From the NCBI RefSeq assembly GCF_003751225.1, contig NZ_RJKE01000001.1, positions 1,240,001 to 1,304,000 on the forward strand: a stretch of 64,000 nucleotides of DNA. Reading direction: 5' to 3'. A model generated the notes under the pieces. The model was not told the origin of the DNA and ran no database searches. It saw nothing but the letters and a program-made list of their open reading frames with translations. The DNA is from Actinocorallia herbida (GTDB lineage: Bacteria; Actinomycetota; Actinomycetes; Streptosporangiales; Streptosporangiaceae). How positions within the stretch are numbered: position 1 is the stretch's first letter; every line of letters begins with the position of its first letter. Positions 19,443 to 27,749 of the stretch are shown here, one piece after another. The position numbers and the translations under genes are program-made.

Positions 19443-19476
19443 CCCGCCCCCCGGACCGGCTGAAGGAGCTTCGATC

Positions 19477-20055
19477 ATGGGCGTCAGCCTCGCCAAAGGC
19501 GGCAACGTCTCACTCAGCAAGGCCGCTCCCGATCTCCGGGAGGTGACCGTCGGGCTCGGCTGGGACGTGCGGGCCACCACCGGCGTGGACTTCGACCTCG
19601 ACGCCTCGGCGCTGCTGGTCGGGTCGAACGGCAAGGTACTCTCCGACCGGCACTTCGTCTTCTACAACAACCTCGTCAGCCCGGACGGGACCGTCGAGCA
19701 CACCGGCGACAACCTGACCGGCGAGGGCGACGGGGACGACGAGTCGGTCAACGTGAACCTCGCCGCGGTCGACCCCGGCGTGGAGCGGATCGTCTTCCCG
19801 GTGTCGATCCACGAGGGCGGCGCCAGGAGCCAGACCTTCGGCCAGGTGCGGAACGCGTTCATCCGCGTGGTGAACCGGGCCGACGGGGTCGAGATCGCCC
19901 GCTACGACCTCAGTGAGGACGCCTCGACGGAGACGGCGATGGTCTTCGGTGAGCTGTACCGCTACAACTCGGAGTGGAAATTCCGCGCCATCGGCCAGGG
20001 CTATGCGTCCGGCCTGCACGGGATCGCACAGGACTTCGGCGTCAATGTCGGCTGA
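19477..20055 (+). CDS. terD: TerD family stress protein, second copy
   Basis: 192 residues, ATG 19477 after GAAGGAGCTTCGATC. Close paralog of the preceding gene, differing mainly at surface positions (for example [20 protein letters not shown] and [20 protein letters not shown]). The Ca2+-binding acidic loop is conserved. Tandem terD genes upstream of a TerC-like membrane protein are the standard core of actinomycete ter clusters. The 34-bp spacing implies co-transcription. Confidence 0.96.
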   Translation: MGVSLAKGGNVSLSKAAPDLREVTVGLGWDVRATTGVDFDLDASALLVGSNGKVLSDRHFVFYNNLVSPDGTVEHTGDNLTGEGDGDDESVNVNLAAVDPGVERIVFPVSIHEGGARSQTFGQVRNAFIRVVNRADGVEIARYDLSEDASTETAMVFGELYRYNSEWKFRAIGQGYASGLHGIAQDFGVNVG

Positions 20056-20112
20056 CCTGCCGACGCCATCGCCGCTTAACGGGCCCGGGCACGGGTCAAG
20101 GAACTGCACATC

Positions 20113-21189
20113 ATGATTTTTCGTACGTTCGGGTGGTCGTTCGCGATCACGGTCGTCGGCCTGATCGCGGGCTTCCTGTACGGCGGGGCTTCGGCACTGG
20201 CCGTCGTGGCGATCCTGGCGGTCCTGGAGATCTCGCTCTCCTTCGACAACGCCGTGGTCAACGCCAAGGTGCTGCAGCGGATGAGCCCGTTCTGGCAGAA
20301 GATCTTCCTCACGATCGGCATCGCGATCGCGGTGTTCGGCATGCGGCTGGTCTTCCCCATCGTGGTCGTGGCGCTCACCGCGCAGATGAGCCCATGGGCG
20401 ACGCTGGACATGGCGTTCAACGAACCCGACCGCTACCACGCGGAGATGGAGTTCGCCTACCCGATGATCGCCGCCTTCGGCGGCATGTTCCTGATGATGC
20501 TGTTCCTCAACTGGGTCTTCGAGGACCGGGACATCCACTGGCTGGCCTGGCTGGAGAAGCCGCTGCTGCGCATCGGCAAGCTCGAGCAGCTCCCGGTGGT
20601 CATCGCCGGCGCCACGCTGGCCTGCGTCGGCACCTGGGTCGCCGATGACGCGCACCGCACCAACGTGCTCATCGCGGGTCTGCTGGGCATCGTGACCTAC
20701 ATCCTGGTCAACGGGCTCGGCGAGCTGTTCAACAACCCTGAGCTGACCGAGGAGGAGTCCTCCAAGGGCCCCAACGGCCTCGTGCTGGCCACGGGCAAGG
20801 CGGGCTTCTTCCTGTTCCTCTACCTGGAGGTCCTGGACGCCTCGTTCTCGTTCGACGGCGTGATCGGCGCGTTCGCGATCAGCACCGACCCGATCATCAT
20901 CGCGATCGGCCTCGGCGTCGGCGCGATGTACATCAGGTCGATGACCGTCTTCCTGGTCCGCCAGGGCACGCTGAGCGAGTTCAAGTACCTGGAGCACGGC
21001 GCCCACTGGGCGATCGGCGCGCTCGCGGTCTGCATGATGATCAGCATCGGGCACCACCTGTCCGAGTGGATCACCGGCGGGATCGGCGCGGGCCTGATCA
21101 TCCTGGCCCTCATCAGCTCGATCATCCTGCGCAAGCGGGACGGCGTCGCCGCATCGGACGCCGAGGAACTCGAGTCGAGCCGCCTGTAG
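20113..21189 (+). CDS. TerC-like integral membrane protein (DUF475)
   Basis: 358 residues, ATG 20113, ribosome binding site AAGGA. About nine hydrophobic segments are visible. Conserved acidic signatures LEISLSFDNAVVNAKVL near residue 40 and EVLDASFSFDGVIGAFA near residue 240 form an internal pseudo-repeat typical of TerC/DUF475 proteins and probably line a metal-binding or transport site. The protein is expected in the cytoplasmic membrane as partner of the TerD proteins encoded 57 bp upstream. A clear terminator follows. Confidence 0.93.
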   Translation: MIFRTFGWSFAITVVGLIAGFLYGGASALAVVAILAVLEISLSFDNAVVNAKVLQRMSPFWQKIFLTIGIAIAVFGMRLVFPIVVVALTAQMSPWATLDMAFNEPDRYHAEMEFAYPMIAAFGGMFLMMLFLNWVFEDRDIHWLAWLEKPLLRIGKLEQLPVVIAGATLACVGTWVADDAHRTNVLIAGLLGIVTYILVNGLGELFNNPELTEEESSKGPNGLVLATGKAGFFLFLYLEVLDASFSFDGVIGAFAISTDPIIIAIGLGVGAMYIRSMTVFLVRQGTLSEFKYLEHGAHWAIGALAVCMMISIGHHLSEWITGGIGAGLIILALISSIILRKRDGVAASDAEELESSRL

Positions 21190-21198
21190 CGTGCCGCG

Positions 21199-21236
21199 CG
21201 AAGCCCCGGTCGTCGTCCGCGACGGCCGGGGCTTCG
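21199..21236 (+). terminator. terminator after the TerC-like gene
   Basis: CGAAGCCCCGG (21199-21209) pairs with CCGGGGCTTCG (21226-21236), with further CGTC/GACG pairing inside. It is followed by GCGTTTCTCTT. It separates the terD-terC unit from the biosynthetic module downstream. Confidence 0.8.
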
Positions 21237-21372
21237 GCGTTTCTCTTGGCGGGAGCGGCTCCCGTGCCGGACGCTGTCTGTTGTGACCAAGGTTGCAGTG
21301 TTTTGTCCGATCAGGCGGAACCTCCGGTACCGGGTCCGGCGTTGGACCTCGCGTGAGGGAAGGTAGCTGAGC

Positions 21373-22524
21373 GTGCGTCATTTCGATCAGATCGACGCCG
21401 GGCGCCGCGCGGAACTGTTCCATCGGCAGCCACGGAACTTCGACCGGGATTCCGACCCCGGTCTGCTCGCCGTGGCCCTGGGCGCCACGCTCTACAGCCC
21501 GGCGACCCGGCCGCGGCTGGCCGCCGACATCGCCAAGTGCGCGGGCGTCGGCGTGCGCAGCATGGTGCTGTGCCTGGAGGACTCGATCTCCGACGGGGAC
21601 GTCCCGGCCGCCGAGGACAACCTCGTCGCCCAGGTGAAGGCGGTCGACCCGGCCACCGCGCCCCTGCTGTTCATCCGGGTCCGCACCCCGGAGCAGATCC
21701 CCGATCTCATCCGCCGCCTGGGCGACTCCGCGGTGCTGATCAGCGGATTCGTCCTGCCGAAGTTCGAGGCCGTCGGCGGCAAGCCCTTCCTCGACGCGCT
21801 CGCCGAGGCGTCCGCGGCCTCCGGTGTCCGGCTGCTGGCCATGCCGGTGATCGAGACCCGCGACGCGCTGTACCGGGAGACCCGAACGGGGGTGCTCACC
21901 GACATCGCCGGGCTGCTCGACCGGCGCCGCGCGCAGATCCTCGCGGTCCGGCTCGGCGGCACCGATCTCTGCGCCGCCTACGGGCTGCGCAGGCCGCGTG
22001 AACTCACGATCTACGACCTCCACCTGGTCGCCAGCCTGATCGCCGACGTCGTCAACGTCTTCGGCAGGGCCGACGGCACGGGGTTCACGGTCACCGGGCC
22101 CGTCTGGGAGTACTTCTCGACGGGGGAGCGGCTGTTCAAGCCGCAGCTGCGCGAGGCGCCCTTCGCCGAGCACTCCGCCGAGGTGCTGCGCAAGCAGCTG
22201 ATCACCGCGGGCGTCGACGGGTTCATCCGCGAGGTCATCCTCGACCGCGCCAACGGGCTCACCGGCAAGACCGTGATCCACCCCAGCCACGTCGCCGCCG
22301 TGCACGCGCTCTCGGTGGTCTCCCACGAGGAGTACAGCGACGCCACCGACATCCTCGGCGTCCCGGCCGGGGGCGCGATGGCCTCCAGCTACGCGAACAA
22401 GATGAACGAGGCGAAACCCCACCGGGCCTGGGCGGAGCGGACGCTTCTGCGGGCCGAGGTCTTCGGGGTCGCGGCCGAGCACGTCGGCTTCGTGGACCTC
22501 TTCGAGGCGGCGGTGAGCCGGTGA
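21373..22524 (+). CDS. HpcH/HpaI aldolase-citrate lyase (CitE-like) of the Ter module
   Basis: 383 residues, GTG 21373. TIM-barrel lyase signatures: MVLCLEDSISDGDVPAAE (metal/acid region), LFIRVRTPEQI (substrate arginine), FVLPKFE, LLAMPVIETRDAL, and GKTVIHPSHVAAVHAL at the end, all of the CitE/HpcH group that cleaves or forms C-C bonds with acyl-CoA or keto acids. In Ter systems such a lyase accompanies phosphoribosyltransferases and a HAD enzyme in a proposed nucleoside-like metabolite pathway. Overlaps the next gene by 4 bp. Confidence 0.88.
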   Translation: MRHFDQIDAGRRAELFHRQPRNFDRDSDPGLLAVALGATLYSPATRPRLAADIAKCAGVGVRSMVLCLEDSISDGDVPAAEDNLVAQVKAVDPATAPLLFIRVRTPEQIPDLIRRLGDSAVLISGFVLPKFEAVGGKPFLDALAEASAASGVRLLAMPVIETRDALYRETRTGVLTDIAGLLDRRRAQILAVRLGGTDLCAAYGLRRPRELTIYDLHLVASLIADVVNVFGRADGTGFTVTGPVWEYFSTGERLFKPQLREAPFAEHSAEVLRKQLITAGVDGFIREVILDRANGLTGKTVIHPSHVAAVHALSVVSHEEYSDATDILGVPAGGAMASSYANKMNEAKPHRAWAERTLLRAEVFGVAAEHVGFVDLFEAAVSR

Positions 22525-24110
22525 GCGCGCCCGTCTGGCCCGGTACGTGGGTCACCTCGCGGCTCGGCCTCGGGCTGGTCGACCACGCCTCGCCCGTGCG
22601 GCTGACCCTCGCCGAACTCGTCGGGCTCGCCGTCCGGCGCAATCCGCGGCGGGCGCATCTGCTCGTCTCGACGGTCCTGGGCAAGCACGTGCCCACCGAT
22701 CCCCGGCTCGTCTACGGGTCGGCGCTCCTGCTGGGACGCCTTGTGGGACGGGTCCTTGGCGGGGAGTCTTTGACCGAGGAGGACGAGGTCGCCCTTCGCG
22801 CGGGGGCTCTGCTGCGGGAGGGGCTCGCCGGAGACGGAGTCGCGGCTGCGTCCCTCAGGGACCTGCTCGTCTCCCATGCCGTCCCGCGCGACGCCGTCGT
22901 CCTCGGTTACGCGGAGACGGCCACGGCCCTCGGCCACGGCGTCGCCGACGCGCTCGGCCACGCCCCCTACCTGCACTCGACCCGGCGCCCGGTGCCCGGC
23001 GTGACCCCTTACGGGGGCTTCGAGGAGGAGCACAGCCATGCCACGAGCCACCTCCTGCTCCCCGACCCGCCGGAACTCTTCGACACCGACGCGCCCCTCG
23101 TCCTCGTAGACGACGAGCTGTCTACGGGACGTACCGTGCGCAACACCCTTCGGGCGCTCCACGCGGTACGTCCCCGAGCCCGTTACGTCGTCGCGTCCCT
23201 GATCGACCTGCGGGACGCCGCCGACCGGACCGCCACCGCGGAACTCGCCGCCGAACTCGGCGCCCGCGTCGACGTCGTCGCCCTGGCCCACGGCACGGTC
23301 ACCCTCCCGCCCGGCCTCGTGGAAGCCGGCTCCGCGCTGGTCGCAGCCCTCGACACCCCCCGTTCCGGCCTGCCGCCCCGGCCTTCTCCCGCCGGGGCCG
23401 CCACGCCCGCCGTGCCGGTCGGGTCCGCGGCCCCCGTCGTGCCCGGTGCGCCCGCTGTTCCGGCCGTGCCGGTCGGGTCCGCGGTGCCTGGAGTTCCCGC
23501 TGCGTCCGCTACACCTGCATCATCCGTTGCGTTCGGCACATCCGTGGTGTCCGTGACGCGCGGCGCATCTGTCGTGCCCGCTGCGTCCGATACATCCGGC
23601 ATTCCGGCGGGTTCTGCGGTGCGGGCGGTGCTGGAGTGGCCCGCGGGGGTGCCGTCCGGGGGGCGGCACGGGTTCCGGGCGGGGCATCGCGAGGCGCTGG
23701 AGAAGGCGCTGCCCGGGCTGGGCGCGGCCGTCGCCGCCGAGGTGCCCTCGCGCGCGCGGCGGGTCCTCGTGCTCGGGTTCGAGGAGCTCATGTACACGCC
23801 GCTGCGGCTCGCCGAGGCGCTCGCCGACCTCCTGCCGGGCACCTTGGTCCGGTACTCCACCACGACCCGCTCGCCCGTCCTGGCCGTCGACGATCCCGGC
23901 TACGCGATCCGCGGCAGGGTCGCCTTCCCCGCGCACGACACGCCCGCCGACGGGCCGGGGGAGCGGTACGCCTACAACGTCGCGCAGGGCTTCGACGCGA
24001 TCGTCCTCATCGTGGACGAGGAAGGGGACACGCCCTTGCTGCACGACGGCCTCCTCACCGAACTTGCCGGGCTCACCGGCCGCGTCGTCCTCGCGGTGGT
24101 GCCCGCGTGA
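22521..24110 (+). CDS. phosphoribosyltransferase-TRSP domain protein of the Ter module
   Basis: 529 residues, GTG 22521. Residues about 1-275 are an orotate-PRTase-like domain with the PRPP loop LVLVDDELSTGRTVRNTL. Residues about 280-360 are a Pro/Val/Ala/Ser-rich linker of degenerate repeats. The rest is the TRSP-type domain (VLVLGFEELMYTPLRLAEAL, VRYSTTTRSPVLAVDDPGYAIR). Together with the aldolase upstream and the StiP/PELOTA and HAD genes downstream, all joined by 4-bp overlaps, it forms the predicted biosynthetic arm of Ter stress islands. Product is not known experimentally. Confidence 0.85.
   Translation: MSAPVWPGTWVTSRLGLGLVDHASPVRLTLAELVGLAVRRNPRRAHLLVSTVLGKHVPTDPRLVYGSALLLGRLVGRVLGGESLTEEDEVALRAGALLREGLAGDGVAAASLRDLLVSHAVPRDAVVLGYAETATALGHGVADALGHAPYLHSTRRPVPGVTPYGGFEEEHSHATSHLLLPDPPELFDTDAPLVLVDDELSTGRTVRNTLRALHAVRPRARYVVASLIDLRDAADRTATAELAAELGARVDVVALAHGTVTLPPGLVEAGSALVAALDTPRSGLPPRPSPAGAATPAVPVGSAAPVVPGAPAVPAVPVGSAVPGVPAASATPASSVAFGTSVVSVTRGASVVPAASDTSGIPAGSAVRAVLEWPAGVPSGGRHGFRAGHREALEKALPGLGAAVAAEVPSRARRVLVLGFEELMYTPLRLAEALADLLPGTLVRYSTTTRSPVLAVDDPGYAIRGRVAFPAHDTPADGPGERYAYNVAQGFDAIVLIVDEEGDTPLLHDGLLTELAGLTGRVVLAVVPA
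23409..23484. repeat. 22-bp exact direct repeat inside the PRTase linker
   Basis: The same 22 bases (encoding AVPVGSA) occur at 23409-23430 and 23463-23484, a 54-bp period equal to 18 codons. More degenerate copies of a Pro-Val-Ala-Ser pattern continue to about 23610, with noticeably lower GC than flanking DNA. The array codes for the flexible linker and keeps frame. Confidence 0.8.
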
Positions 24111-25192
24111 GCGCGCGGCCCCTGTACGGGCCGGGCTTCGGTAGCTACCCGGCCGACGACGTCGCCTGGCTGCTCACCGACCTCTCCGACACCGAACTCG
24201 AGGCCCCGACCGAGGAGCGCGAGGAGGCGATCCAGTCGGGCGCGGCCCACTACGCCGAGTCTTTGCCCATCGAGTTCCAGCCTTCGCCGGAGTACCAGCG
24301 GCTGTTCCACACCGCGCTGGACGCCTCGGCCGCGCGGCTGGCCCAGGCCGTCGCCGTCATCACCGAGCGGATCCTCGCCGCGCGCGGGCGGGACGCCGTC
24401 CTGGTGTCGCTCGCGCGGGCCGGGACGCCCATCGGGATCCTGTGCAGGCGCTGGGCGGCCTACGCGCACGGGCTCGACCTCCCGCACTACGCGGTGAGCA
24501 TCGTGCGCGGCCGCGGCATCGACGCCGTCGCCCTGGACCACCTCGCGGCCCACCACGACCCCAGATCCGTCATGTTCGTCGATGGGTGGACGGGGAAGGG
24601 CGCGATCACCCGGGAGCTCGCGGCGGCACTCGAAGGCCGCGACTTCTCTCCCGAGCTCGCCGTGCTCGCCGACCCCGGGCGCTGCGTCTCCGTCTACGGG
24701 ACCCGGGAGGACTACCTGATCCCGTCGGCCTGCCTGAACTCGACGGTGTCCGGGCTCGTCAGCCGGACCGTGCTCAACCGCGACCTCATCGGGCCCGGCG
24801 ACTTCCACGGCGCCAAGTTCTACAAGGACCTCGCCCCGGCCGACGTCTCGAACCTCTTCCTCGACGCGGTCTGCCGGCACTTCCCCGCGGTCGACGCCTC
24901 GGCCGCGCCGCCGCAGGAGGACCCGGACTGGTCGGGCTGGGCCGCCGTCGAACGGATCAGCGCGGAGTACGGCATCGGGGACATCAACCTGGTGAAACCG
25001 GGCGTGGGGGAGACCACCCGGGTGCTGCTGCGGCGGGTGCCCTGGAAGGTGCTCGCGCGGCGCGGGGCGGATGCCGACCTCGCGCACATCCGGGTCCTCG
25101 CCGCCGAACGCGGCGTGCCCGTCGAGGAAGTAGACGCTGACTCGCCTTACGCCTGTGTCGGACTGATCAAGCCCCGGGAGAACCGGCCGTGA
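24107..25192 (+). CDS. StiP/PELOTA-type protein of the Ter module
   Basis: 361 residues from GTG 24107, which overlaps the previous stop (GTGA). The N-terminal two thirds is PRTase-like: VLVSLARAGTPIGILCRRW, YAVSIVRGRGIDAVAL and VMFVDGWTGKGAITRELA, where the last replaces the PRPP loop. The C-terminal about 80 residues (DINLVKPGVGETTRVLLRRVPWKVL, then VEEVDADSPYACVGLIKP) resemble the PELOTA RNA-binding fold. Databases name such proteins cysteine protease StiP family; the PRTase reading is based on motif layout. Confidence 0.82.
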   Translation: MSARPLYGPGFGSYPADDVAWLLTDLSDTELEAPTEEREEAIQSGAAHYAESLPIEFQPSPEYQRLFHTALDASAARLAQAVAVITERILAARGRDAVLVSLARAGTPIGILCRRWAAYAHGLDLPHYAVSIVRGRGIDAVALDHLAAHHDPRSVMFVDGWTGKGAITRELAAALEGRDFSPELAVLADPGRCVSVYGTREDYLIPSACLNSTVSGLVSRTVLNRDLIGPGDFHGAKFYKDLAPADVSNLFLDAVCRHFPAVDASAAPPQEDPDWSGWAAVERISAEYGIGDINLVKPGVGETTRVLLRRVPWKVLARRGADADLAHIRVLAAERGVPVEEVDADSPYACVGLIKPRENRP

Positions 25193-26016
25193 CCGTCGCC
25201 GTCTGCACCGACCTCGACCGCACCCTCATCTACTCGGCCAACGCGCTCGCCCTCACCGAGTCCGACGCGCCGCCCCGGCTGCTCTGCGTCGAGCTGTACC
25301 AGGCGCGCCCGCTGTCCTACCTGACCGAGGAGGCCGCCGCCGACCTCGAACTGCTCGGCCGGCGGGCCGTCCTGGTGCCGACCACGACCCGCACTCCCGA
25401 GCAGTACCTACGCGTGCGTCTTCCCGGGCCGCCCGCGCGCTACGCGATCTGCGCGAACGGCGGCGCCCTGCTCGTCGACGGGGTCGAGGACACCTCCTGG
25501 ACGGCCGGGGTACGCAAACGCGTCGCGGACTGCGCGCCGGTTCTGGAGGTGTTCGACCGGGTCTCGGCGGCGAGCGGGGACTTCACCAAGAGCGTCCGGA
25601 TCGCCGCCGACCTGTTCGTCTACACCGTCGTGGACCGCGCGGCCCTCCCGTCCGGCTGGCTCGCGGAGCTGACGGCCTGGTGCGCGGAACGCGCCTGGAC
25701 CGTCTCCCTCCAGGGCCGCAAGGTCTACTTCCTGCCCGTCCCCCTCACCAAGTCCGCCGCCGCCCGCGAGGTCGCCGTCCGCTCGGGAGCCGCCCACCTC
25801 CTGGCCGCGGGCGACTCGCTCCTGGACGCCGAACTCCTCGCCGTGGCCGATGCCGCCATCCGTCCCGCCCACGGTGAACTCCACGACACCGCCCACACCG
25901 GCTCCGCCGTCACCCGCGCCTCCGGCGTCCGCGCCGGCGCCGAGATCACCACCTGGCTTCTGGCCCGGACCCTCGACCCGGCCTTCATCCCGCGGACCGG
26001 CCCCTGGCGCGCCTGA
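25189..26016 (+). CDS. HAD-superfamily hydrolase of the Ter module
   Basis: 275 residues, GTG 25189, overlapping the preceding stop by 4 bp. HAD motif I CTDLDRTLI (nucleophile and acid aspartates), motif II threonine in VLVPTTTRTPEQY, lysine in VPLTKSAAAREVA, and motifs III/IV LLAAGDSLLDAELL are intact, so it should be an active phosphatase of the Cof/sucrose-phosphatase-like type. As the last gene of the overlapped module it probably dephosphorylates the ribosylated intermediate made by the PRTase proteins (inference). Confidence 0.88.
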   Translation: MTVAVCTDLDRTLIYSANALALTESDAPPRLLCVELYQARPLSYLTEEAAADLELLGRRAVLVPTTTRTPEQYLRVRLPGPPARYAICANGGALLVDGVEDTSWTAGVRKRVADCAPVLEVFDRVSAASGDFTKSVRIAADLFVYTVVDRAALPSGWLAELTAWCAERAWTVSLQGRKVYFLPVPLTKSAAAREVAVRSGAAHLLAAGDSLLDAELLAVADAAIRPAHGELHDTAHTGSAVTRASGVRAGAEITTWLLARTLDPAFIPRTGPWRA

Positions 26017-26056
26017 CCCGGCTCGAAGGGGTCGGACGCGGAAGCACTCGATCACC

Positions 26057-26075
26057 GCCCCGCCCGAGGCGGGGC
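26057..26075. terminator. bidirectional hairpin after the Ter module
   Basis: GCCCCGCC-CGA-GGCGGGGC, eight pairs with a 3-nt loop, lies 41 bp after the HAD gene and just beyond the end of the convergent gene at 26081. Confidence 0.65.
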
Positions 26076-26080
26076 AAGGG

Positions 26081-26575
26081 TCACAGCCCGATCTCGCGCC
26101 TGACGGCGAGGAGGAGCTGTTCCGCCTTGTTCTTGACGCCCGGGTCGGTCGCATCGAGGTCGTCGTCGTAGACGAGGGACCAGAGCAGCCCGTCCGGCGC
26201 CGGTGACGGCTTGCCGTGGGTGGCCTTGCGTCCGACGACGCGGACCCCGCCGTCGTCCCCGAACGCGAAGTACCGGGTGACCACCACCGTGGAGGTGACC
26301 CGTTCCTGCACGAGCTCGGGCACCGATCCCGGCTCCGTCAGCCGGATGTGGTGCTCCCCGTCGTCGCCCCACACGTGCAGCCACTCGCCGTTCCACGAGG
26401 CCCGCAGCACCCGCTCCCACGGCACCCGCTGGAACCCGCCCTCCCCATCGGGCACGAACAACGCGAATCGGCTCACCACCACATGGGACCCTCCGCGCGT
26501 GCCCGCCACCGCGAGCACCCGCTCACCGCGCTCAAGTCCGAGTTTCCCCCGCACCGCCCGCTCCAGCCGCACCAT
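26081..26575 (-). CDS. conserved actinobacterial protein with PH-like N-terminus
   Basis: 164 residues from ATG 26575; GTG 26581 two codons upstream is also possible. The first half alternates short strands (ERVLAVAGTRGGSHVVVSRFALFVP, FQRVPWERVLRASWNGEWLHVWG) in a PH-domain-like pattern. The C-terminus is helical (PGVKNKAEQLLLAVRREIGL). There is no membrane segment or catalytic motif. Convergent with the Ter module; function unknown. Confidence 0.75.
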   Translation of the reverse strand: MVRLERAVRGKLGLERGERVLAVAGTRGGSHVVVSRFALFVPDGEGGFQRVPWERVLRASWNGEWLHVWGDDGEHHIRLTEPGSVPELVQERVTSTVVVTRYFAFGDDGGVRVVGRKATHGKPSPAPDGLLWSLVYDDDLDATDPGVKNKAEQLLLAVRREIGL

Positions 26576-26714
26576 CCCCACAACCTACCCCAGCCGCCCA
26601 CGCCGCCCAGGGTTTATCCACAGCATGACCCGAAACCTCCACTCGAACCGGAGCCCGCCCGTGACAAGGCGGTCGAGAAGCCGGAGTGAGAAGGTCCGGC
26701 GGGTGCCAGACCGG

Positions 26715-27056
26715 TCAAGGCCGGGCGTCCGACTCCAGGGCCGCGACGCGGGCTCGGAGCGCGATGAGTTCCGCTTCCAGAGCGGCGACCCGCTCGCTCA
26801 GGACCGCTGAGCCGACGGACAAGGTGACCTTCTCCCCTCCGCCGAAGGCCAGCCGCTCCAGGTGGTCCTCGGGAAGCCCGAGCACCCGGGACAGGCCCGT
26901 CAGGGTGACGACGTCACGGTGCTGAGGGTCGGCGTTGCGGATCTTGCGGAGCGTCGCGATCGTGAGGCCGGATCGCTCCGACACCCGCTTCTCCGCCAGC
27001 CCGAGTTCGGCCATCCGCTCGTTGACGACCTTGGCCACGGCCTTCCAGTCGGCCAT
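26715..27056 (-). CDS. small XRE-type helix-turn-helix protein with coiled coil
   Basis: 113 residues, ATG 27056. Residues about 1-70 form a Cro/C1-type DNA-binding domain (VSERSGLTIATLRKIRNADPQ; VVTLTGLSRVLGLPEDHLERL). The C-terminal 35 residues are a leucine/alanine coiled coil (LSERVAALEAELIALRARVAALE), suggesting a dimer. It lies about 270 bp from an integrase remnant and may once have belonged to the same mobile element, though it looks intact. Confidence 0.8.
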   Translation of the reverse strand: MADWKAVAKVVNERMAELGLAEKRVSERSGLTIATLRKIRNADPQHRDVVTLTGLSRVLGLPEDHLERLAFGGGEKVTLSVGSAVLSERVAALEAELIALRARVAALESDARP

Positions 27057-27326
27057 GTCTCTTCACCGCCCTCACATGCACGTCCAGAACGTCCCGAAGC
27101 CTAACGAGTCCGCGGCTCGGCGCGCGGCCCGTTGCCGAGCTGACGCAAGCTCCCGTGGTCAAACGTCGTCGCCTACGACAGGAGCGCCGGCACGTGGCGC
27201 CCCACGGGGGAAGCGGGCCGGGACCACGAGGAATTCGCGATCTACGCGTGCAGGTCTGTGCGAGCCACCGGCGGCACCAGACGAGGAAGTCGCGCCGTAC
27301 GCTCAAGCCGCCCGCGCGCTGCGTGA

Positions 27327-27452
27327 TCGCACTTCGGGACTCAGGTCACGGAGGAGGTCTGCCGGAAGCGGATTGGGCCGGTGATCCAGGAGGGCGCGAA
27401 GGCAATGGACCGGATCTTTCCGGCGGGTGAAGAGGGCGAGAAAGCGTCGTAG
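27327..27452 (+). pseudogene. 3' remnant of a tyrosine integrase
   Basis: This frame encodes SHFGTQVTEEVCRKRIG and, continuing, PVIQEGAKAMDRIFPAGEE before the TAG at 27450. The order H-x-G-T-x-V-T-E-x-V-Y/C-R-x-x-x-x-P-V-I-x-x-G-A-x-x-M-D is familiar from the last 40 residues of actinomycete element integrases; the usual tyrosine after TEEV is cysteine here. The frame is closed by a stop immediately upstream (TGA at 27324). It ends 91 bp from the 3' end of tRNA-Asn, as expected for an element integrated there. Confidence 0.55.
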
Positions 27453-27478
27453 GTACTCACTTAGATACTCACCAACGC

Positions 27479-27516
27479 CTCAGGGCCGGTTCTTCGGGAG
27501 AAGAACCGGCCCTGAG
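27479..27516 (-). terminator. strong hairpin downstream of tRNA-Asn
   Basis: Sixteen paired bases (27479-27494 with 27501-27516) around a 6-nt loop, containing the run AGGGCCGGTTCTT and its complement. It begins 27 bp beyond the tRNA 3' end on the minus strand and probably terminates the tRNA transcript. Confidence 0.75.
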
Positions 27517-27542
27517 CTGGGAAGGTGGGCCAGTCGGCCCAG

Positions 27543-27615
27543 CTCCCGCGATTGGACTCGAACCAATAACCTGCCGGTTAACAGCCGGCTGCTCTGCCAA
27601 TTGAGCTACGCGGGA
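27543..27615 (-). tRNA. tRNA-Asn (GTT)
   Basis: 73 nt on the minus strand. Acceptor arms TCCCGCG and CGCGGGA pair fully, with discriminator G. The D arm contains AGCTCAATTGGCAGAGC, the anticodon loop CTGTTAACC has GTT, and the T arm is GGTTCGAGTCC-like. CCA is not encoded. No intron. Confidence 0.95.
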
Positions 27616-27749
27616 TTGCGTCTGGGGGAGTGGGGTTCTCCCTGCCAGCGCGTCTACATTAGCGCATCTTCGGGGGTGGTCGCGCATCGGCGGGGTGAGG
27701 GCGGGTAGGGGGTGGGGAAGAGACATCGAGAGCGGGTGGGGGGAGCAGG

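Larger units (their letters stand above)
27057..27542. other. gene-poor junction between HTH gene and tRNA-Asn
   Basis: 486 bp without an intact gene. It holds the integrase 3' remnant (27327-27452), a short direct repeat TACTCAC at 27454-27460 and 27466-27472 (12-bp period) and a strong hairpin (27479-27516). The rest, 27057-27326, shows nothing I can name. The composition suits the scar of an element that used the tRNA as its attachment site. Confidence 0.6.

Noticed and set aside
19510-22482. 990-codon open frame antisense to terD, TerC-like and aldolase genes
   Set aside because: No recognisable domain; the opposite strand has well-conserved proteins. A GC shadow.
27155-27430. 91-codon open frame over the integrase remnant
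   Set aside because: Basic low-complexity translation; a different frame in the same place gives the integrase-like peptide.
27427-27708. 93-codon open frame running through tRNA-Asn on the opposite strand
   Set aside because: It crosses a clear tRNA and a terminator hairpin, so it is not a gene.
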